Shown one piece after another: positions 60,209 through 64,000 of a stretch of DNA of 64,000 nucleotides (position 1 is the stretch's first letter; every line of letters begins with the position of its first letter). Location: the NCBI GenBank assembly GCA_016872795.1, contig VGYZ01000001.1, positions 62,001 through 126,000 on the forward strand, written 5' to 3'. Below the pieces are notes generated by a model, which saw nothing but the letters and a program-made list of their open reading frames with translations, was not told where the DNA came from and made no database searches. Origin of the DNA: Planctomycetota bacterium (GTDB lineage: Bacteria > Planctomycetota > UBA1135 > GCA-002686595). Made by a program: the position numbers and the translations under genes.

Positions 60209-61185
60209 TTCGCGTGCTCCTTCTCGACCGCAGGCAGCGCAACTTCGATGGCGAAGCCGCCACCCTCGGGCTGGGTGAGCGCGCGGGCCTCGCCACCCTG
60301 CGCGCGGGCGAGCTCGGACACGAGGTACAGCCCCAGTCCGACGCCCGGCCGCGTGCGCACATTCTCGTCGCCGCCGCGTACGAAGGCGTCAAAGATGCGC
60401 CGCGGATCGGCGCCCTTCAACCCCGGACCCCAGTCGCGCACACGCAGCACCGCGTGGCGTCCGTCGCGGCGCAGCTCGATCGCGACGCGCGGCGCGGGCC
60501 CCGCGTACTTCACGGCATTCGAGACGAGGTTGCGCAGGATCGTGCGCAGCGCGGCAGAATCCGCGCGCGCTAGGAGCGCTCCCTGCGCGGAGACCTCGAG
60601 CGCGGCCGTGGCCGTCTGCGGATCGTGCGCGAGCTCCGCCGCGATCTCGCGCGTCTCCGCGACTAGGTCGAGCGGTCGCACCTGCACATCGGGGCCCGTG
60701 GTCGTCATGCGCGCACTGGCCAGCAGACTCTCCACCATCTTCTGAAGGCGGTCGAGGTCCTGGTGGGCGTGCTTGAGGTAGCGCTCGCGCTTCTCGCCCT
60801 CCGCTCGGCCGAGCTGGAGGCTCTCGACATACAGCTTCGCCGAAGCAATCGGGCTCTTGAACTCGTGCGTTACGGCGGACAGGAAGTTCCGCTCCTGCCG
60901 GTGCACCGAGAGCTCCTTCTGCAGCGAGCGCACGACGAGGAGCACGCTCCCGAGCAGCAGCAGCCCGAGGAACGCGCCTTCGAACACGAACATGCGCATG
61001 TTCTCGTCGGTCGCGGTGCGCAGCGCTTCCGCGACCTCGGGACTCACGGTGACGCCGCGATCGGCGACTCGGCGGAGCAGGAACTCGCTCTGGTGCGCGA
61101 AGAAGAACAGCCACCACCCGAACACGAGCAGGTACAGCGCGACGACCGCGACATACGAATAGAGCTTGCGACGGGAGGGGTCCAC
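60205..61185 (-). CDS. Membrane sensor histidine kinase inside the heme operon
   Basis: A 326-residue kinase. TM1 (YVAVVALYLLVFGWWLFFF, ~9-28) and TM2 (~73-93) flank a short periplasmic loop of about 45 residues. The HisKA box (FLSAVTHEFKSPIASAKLY) has its His near 105. The ATPase shows LRNLVSNAVKYAG (N box), DWGPGLKG (G1) and GVGLGLYLV (G2). There is no HAMP domain. The GTG at 61185 is chosen: it begins one base after the hemL stop and just before TM1. The short loop suggests sensing in or near the membrane; heme or a porphyrin is an attractive but unproven ligand. Confidence 0.93.
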   Translation of the reverse strand: MDPSRRKLYSYVAVVALYLLVFGWWLFFFAHQSEFLLRRVADRGVTVSPEVAEALRTATDENMRMFVFEGAFLGLLLLGSVLLVVRSLQKELSVHRQERNFLSAVTHEFKSPIASAKLYVESLQLGRAEGEKRERYLKHAHQDLDRLQKMVESLLASARMTTTGPDVQVRPLDLVAETREIAAELAHDPQTATAALEVSAQGALLARADSAALRTILRNLVSNAVKYAGPAPRVAIELRRDGRHAVLRVRDWGPGLKGADPRRIFDAFVRGGDENVRTRPGVGLGLYLVSELARAQGGEARALTQPEGGGFAIEVALPAVEKEHAK

Positions 61186-61186
61186 T

Positions 61187-62470
61187 TCAGCTTTCCTTGC
61201 GCACCGCTTCGAGAGCGCGCTCGAAGGCCTGCGACGCGCGCTCGATGTGTTCGGCGCCGTGCGCGAGCGAGACGAACGCGACCTCGTAGGCCGACGGTGC
61301 CATCCACAGACCGTTGTGCATCGCGTGGCGATGGATCCGCCCGTAGAGCTTGGCGCCGCCCATGTCGACTTGGTGCCACGCGCGCGGCGGCGGGCCCGCC
61401 TGCAAGCTGAGCCACAGGATCGAACCCATGCGCGCGACACTGCCCGTGATGTCGTAGCGCTCCATCGCGCGCTCGAAGCCGCGCTGCAGCATCGCGCCGC
61501 GCGCGTCGAGCTCGCGATACACCTGCCGATCCTCGAGCTGCTTGAGCGTCGCGAGACCCGCGGCCATCGCGACCGGATTTCCCGACAGCGTGCCGGCCTG
61601 GTAGACGGGGCCGAGCGGCGCGACCTGCGTCATCAGCGCGTCCTTGGCGAGGTACGCGCCGACCGGCATGCCGCCTCCGACGATCTTGCCGAGCGTGACG
61701 ATGTCCGGCTCGATGCCGGTGATCTCGGTCATGCCGCCCATGGCGACGCGCAGGCCGCTGATGACCTCGTCGAAGATGAGCAGCGCGCCGTGGGCGCGCG
61801 TCAGCTTGCGCAGGTGCTCGAGGAACGAGCGGCGCTGCACGAGCAGGCCCGAGTTCGCGGGCAGCGGCTCGATGATCACGCACGCGATCTCCTGCCCGCG
61901 CTCGGCGAACAGCGCGTGGGCCGCCTGCTCATCGTCGAGCGGCAGCACTTCGGTGAGCTCCGCGAGCGCCGGCGGCACGCCCGCGGACGACGGAATGCCG
62001 AGCGTCGCGAGGCCTGAGCCGCCCTTCACGAGCAGGCTGTCGACATGACCGTGGTAACAGGCCTCGAACTTGACGATGCGCGAGCGCTTCGTCGCGCCGC
62101 GCGCGAGTCGCACCGCGCTCATCACCGCCTCGGTGCCCGTCGAGACGAAGCGCACCTTGTCGGCCCACGGGAAGCGGCACAGCACCGCCTCCGCGAGCAT
62201 CACTTCGCGCTCGCATGTCGCGCCAAAGGACAGGCCCTCGTGCGCTGCGCGCGCGATCGCCTCCACCACGGCCGGATGCGAGTGACCGAGGATCATCGGA
62301 CCCCACGAACCGACGAGGTCGGTGTAGACCCTGCCGTCGACATCGGTGATTTCCGCGCCACGCGCCTTGGCGACGATCGGCGGCTCTCCTCCGACGGCAA
62401 GAAACGCGCGCACGGGGCTCGATACCCCGCCGGGCATGACTTTCTTCGCGCGCTCGAGCAGCGGGTGCAT
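61187..62470 (-). CDS. hemL: Glutamate-1-semialdehyde 2,1-aminomutase (HemL)
   Basis: A 427-residue PLP enzyme that makes 5-aminolevulinate in the C5 pathway. It has MPGGVSSPVRAF at the start, FVSTGTEAVMSAVRLAR, YHGHVDSLLVKGGSG, LLIFDEVISGLRV with the PLP-contacting Asp, and the Schiff-base Lys in TLGKIVGGGMPVGAY. Its presence shows that this organism uses the glutamyl-tRNA route; hemA is not in view and may lie beyond the right edge. The ATG shares a base with the hemB stop (TGATG), and the kinase gene starts one base after its stop. Confidence 0.96.
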   Translation of the reverse strand: MHPLLERAKKVMPGGVSSPVRAFLAVGGEPPIVAKARGAEITDVDGRVYTDLVGSWGPMILGHSHPAVVEAIARAAHEGLSFGATCEREVMLAEAVLCRFPWADKVRFVSTGTEAVMSAVRLARGATKRSRIVKFEACYHGHVDSLLVKGGSGLATLGIPSSAGVPPALAELTEVLPLDDEQAAHALFAERGQEIACVIIEPLPANSGLLVQRRSFLEHLRKLTRAHGALLIFDEVISGLRVAMGGMTEITGIEPDIVTLGKIVGGGMPVGAYLAKDALMTQVAPLGPVYQAGTLSGNPVAMAAGLATLKQLEDRQVYRELDARGAMLQRGFERAMERYDITGSVARMGSILWLSLQAGPPPRAWHQVDMGGAKLYGRIHRHAMHNGLWMAPSAYEVAFVSLAHGAEHIERASQAFERALEAVRKES

Positions 62471-63438
62471 CAGATCCAGCCCTTCTCGCGCGCCTCGCGA
62501 CCGTGGTAGCTGATGACGAGGTCCGCACCGGCGCGGAACATCGAGTTCAGGATCTCGCGCACGACGAGTTTCTCGTCCACCCAGCCGTTCGCAGCGGCGG
62601 CCTTCACCATCGAGTATTCGCCCGAGACATTGTAGGCGGCGAGCGGCACGAGCGTGCGGTCCTTGATGGTGCGGATCACATCGAGGTACGAGAGCGCGGG
62701 CTTGACCATCAGGATGTCGGCGCCCTCTTGCTCGTCGAGCAGGCTCTCGCGCAGCGCCTCGCGCGCGTTGCGGTGGTCCATCTGGTAGCTCTTGCGGTCG
62801 CCGGACTTCGGCGCGCTGTCCGCGGCTTCGCGGAACGGGCCGTAGAAGGCCGACGCGAACTTGGTCGAGTAGCTCATGAGCGCCGTGTCGCTGTGTCCGC
62901 TCGCGTCGAGCGTCGCGCGAATCGCCGCCACGCGGCCGTCCATCATGTCGCTCGGCGCGACGACATCGGCTCCGGCGCGCGCGTGCGCGAGCGCCATGGC
63001 CGAGAGGATCGGCAGCGTCTCATCGTTCAGGACCTTGCCGTCCTTCAGAATCCCGCAGTGGCCGTGCTCGAGCGAGCCGCACAGGCACACATCGGTCATG
63101 ATCGTCAGGCGCTCGCCGTGGCGCTCGCGCAGCGCTCGCACCGCGCGCGGCACGAGGCCGTTCGCATCGGTCGCGCTCGCGCCGCGCAGGTCCTTGTGCT
63201 CGGTCAGGCCGAAGAGCAGCACATTCGTGAGGCCGAGGTCGAGATCGCGGCCTACACGCTCGACGAGGCGCGCGATGCCCATGCGTTCGATGCCGGGCAT
63301 CGAGGAGATTGCCTGCACGCCGTTCGTGTCTTCGATCACGAAGTGCGGCTGGATGAGCTGCGCGACGCGGAACTGAGTCTCGGCGACGGCTTCGCGCAGG
63401 AGCGCCGTGGTGCGGAGTCGACGGGGGCGGATCTTCAT
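62470..63438 (-). CDS. hemB: Porphobilinogen synthase (HemB)
   Basis: A 322-residue enzyme that condenses two 5-aminolevulinates to porphobilinogen. The zinc-type cysteine cluster is present (DVCLCGSLEHGHCG), so it belongs to the zinc-dependent rather than the Mg-only class. The two active-site lysines are in YSTKFASAFYGPF and MVKPALSYLD. The N-terminus has RPRRLRTTALLREAV. The length is normal. The ATG at 63438 overlaps the hemD stop (ATGA), and its stop overlaps the hemL start. Confidence 0.96.
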   Translation of the reverse strand: MKIRPRRLRTTALLREAVAETQFRVAQLIQPHFVIEDTNGVQAISSMPGIERMGIARLVERVGRDLDLGLTNVLLFGLTEHKDLRGASATDANGLVPRAVRALRERHGERLTIMTDVCLCGSLEHGHCGILKDGKVLNDETLPILSAMALAHARAGADVVAPSDMMDGRVAAIRATLDASGHSDTALMSYSTKFASAFYGPFREAADSAPKSGDRKSYQMDHRNAREALRESLLDEQEGADILMVKPALSYLDVIRTIKDRTLVPLAAYNVSGEYSMVKAAAANGWVDEKLVVREILNSMFRAGADLVISYHGREAREKGWI

Positions 63439-64000
63439 GCTTGCGTGACCTTGGAGCAGACGAGGCGGTGGAGCCCTGCGACGAGCTCCTCGGTGATCGG
63501 GGTGTCGGTGCAGGCGGGTTGCACGGCGTCGAGGCCGGCGGACTTCAGAGCCGCGGCCGTCGTCGAGCCGAGCGCGAAGCGCACGGTTGCGCGTCCGGGA
63601 TGCGCGCGCTCCCAATCGAGCGCGGCTTCGACGGCGGACGGGCTCATGTACACGCGCACCGCGACCTCGGGATCGAGGCGCATGTTGCGCGCGAGCTTGG
63701 TGCGGTAGATCGCCCGTCGCTCGAGCGCGATGCCGCGCTCTTCGAGAGCATCGGCGAGGTCGGGCAGCGCATCCTGCGCGCACGGCCACAGCACGCGAGC
63801 GCCCTGCGCGACCTCGACGCGACCCGCGAGCTCGCGGGCGCCGCTCTCGCCGGTCCACGCCACCTCGAAGCCGCCGTTGGCGAGCTCGCGCGCGCTCGCG
63901 CGCCCGACGGCCGCGAAGCGCACGCCCGCGGCGACCTTGCGGCCGGCGAGCAGATGCGCCGCCTGTCGACTCGTGATCGCCACCACATCGCCGCTGCGCG
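63435..64000 (-). CDS. hemD: Uroporphyrinogen-III synthase (HemD), C-terminal part, runs off right edge
   Basis: About 188 codons of a HemD-type enzyme, which closes hydroxymethylbilane to uroporphyrinogen III. Recognisable parts are GDVVAITSRQAAHLL, FAAVGRASARELANGGF, a second-domain beta-alpha unit (LWPCAQDALPDLADALEERG), VYMSPSAVEAALDW, RFALGSTTAAALKSAG and TPITEELVAGL. The start is outside the window and the frame is open to base 64000. It overlaps hemB by four bases. hemC and hemA would be expected upstream. Confidence 0.88.
   Translation of the reverse strand, partial: RSGDVVAITSRQAAHLLAGRKVAAGVRFAAVGRASARELANGGFEVAWTGESGARELAGRVEVAQGARVLWPCAQDALPDLADALEERGIALERRAIYRTKLARNMRLDPEVAVRVYMSPSAVEAALDWERAHPGRATVRFALGSTTAAALKSAGLDAVQPACTDTPITEELVAGLHRLVCSKVTQA

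Overview
The window is about two-thirds G+C and reads as a chromosomal segment of a member of the Planctomycetota. The evidence is a PSCyt1/DUF1549/DUF1553 gene overlapping a DUF1501 gene, a sulfatase, several lipoproteins, an OprB-type outer-membrane porin, two ECF sigma/anti-sigma pairs, and a cytochrome c with a C-terminal module I associate with marine planctomycetes. I saw no tRNA, rRNA, CRISPR array or insertion sequence.

Layout. 1-3.6 kb: the tail of an unknown gene, purH, then an ECF sigma and its RskA-like anti-sigma. 3.6-18 kb, all on the minus strand: a small membrane protein, a structured 122-bp inverted-repeat element, a trypsin-like protease, two large DUF3857/transglutaminase-like paralogues (one lacking catalytic residues), a HEAT-repeat/cyclophilin lipoprotein and a pentaheme cytochrome. 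18.4-27.2 kb: ribBA, a TPR/thioredoxin-fold protein, recQ, a possible methyltransferase-like protein, a SUI1 protein and an M1 peptidase. 27.5-31.4 kb: a tight operon of ECF sigma, zinc-finger anti-sigma, a CpxP/Spy-like protein, and PilM/GspL-like and PilO/GspM-like proteins. 31.5-36.6 kb: glutathione peroxidase, an AT-hook/winged-helix DNA-binding protein, an epimerase and pckA. 36.8-46.8 kb: sulfatase, porin, the PSCyt1-DUF1501 pair, an M14 carboxypeptidase and an MFS transporter. 46.9-51.1 kb: a TPR protein, a decayed hybrid histidine kinase, a glycosyltransferase, a MIP18-family protein and an EamA transporter. 51.2-55.7 kb: two tandem amidohydrolase-like genes with degenerate copies of the domain. 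55.8-64 kb: a heme operon read right to left, hemD-hemB-hemL-(histidine kinase)-(response regulator)-hemE-hemN-hemY, with almost every junction overlapping.

The main observations beyond gene content are four. (1) A complete two-component system sits inside the translationally coupled heme operon. (2) The tetranucleotide ACGT is almost absent (28 seen by eye; about 190 expected from base composition) and is replaced by ATGT or ACAT so that the protein is preserved; two tracts escape this. (3) A 122-bp element at 4269-4390 has a perfect 12-bp terminal inverted repeat and further nested stems. (4) Several loci pair an intact enzyme domain with a degenerate paralogue.
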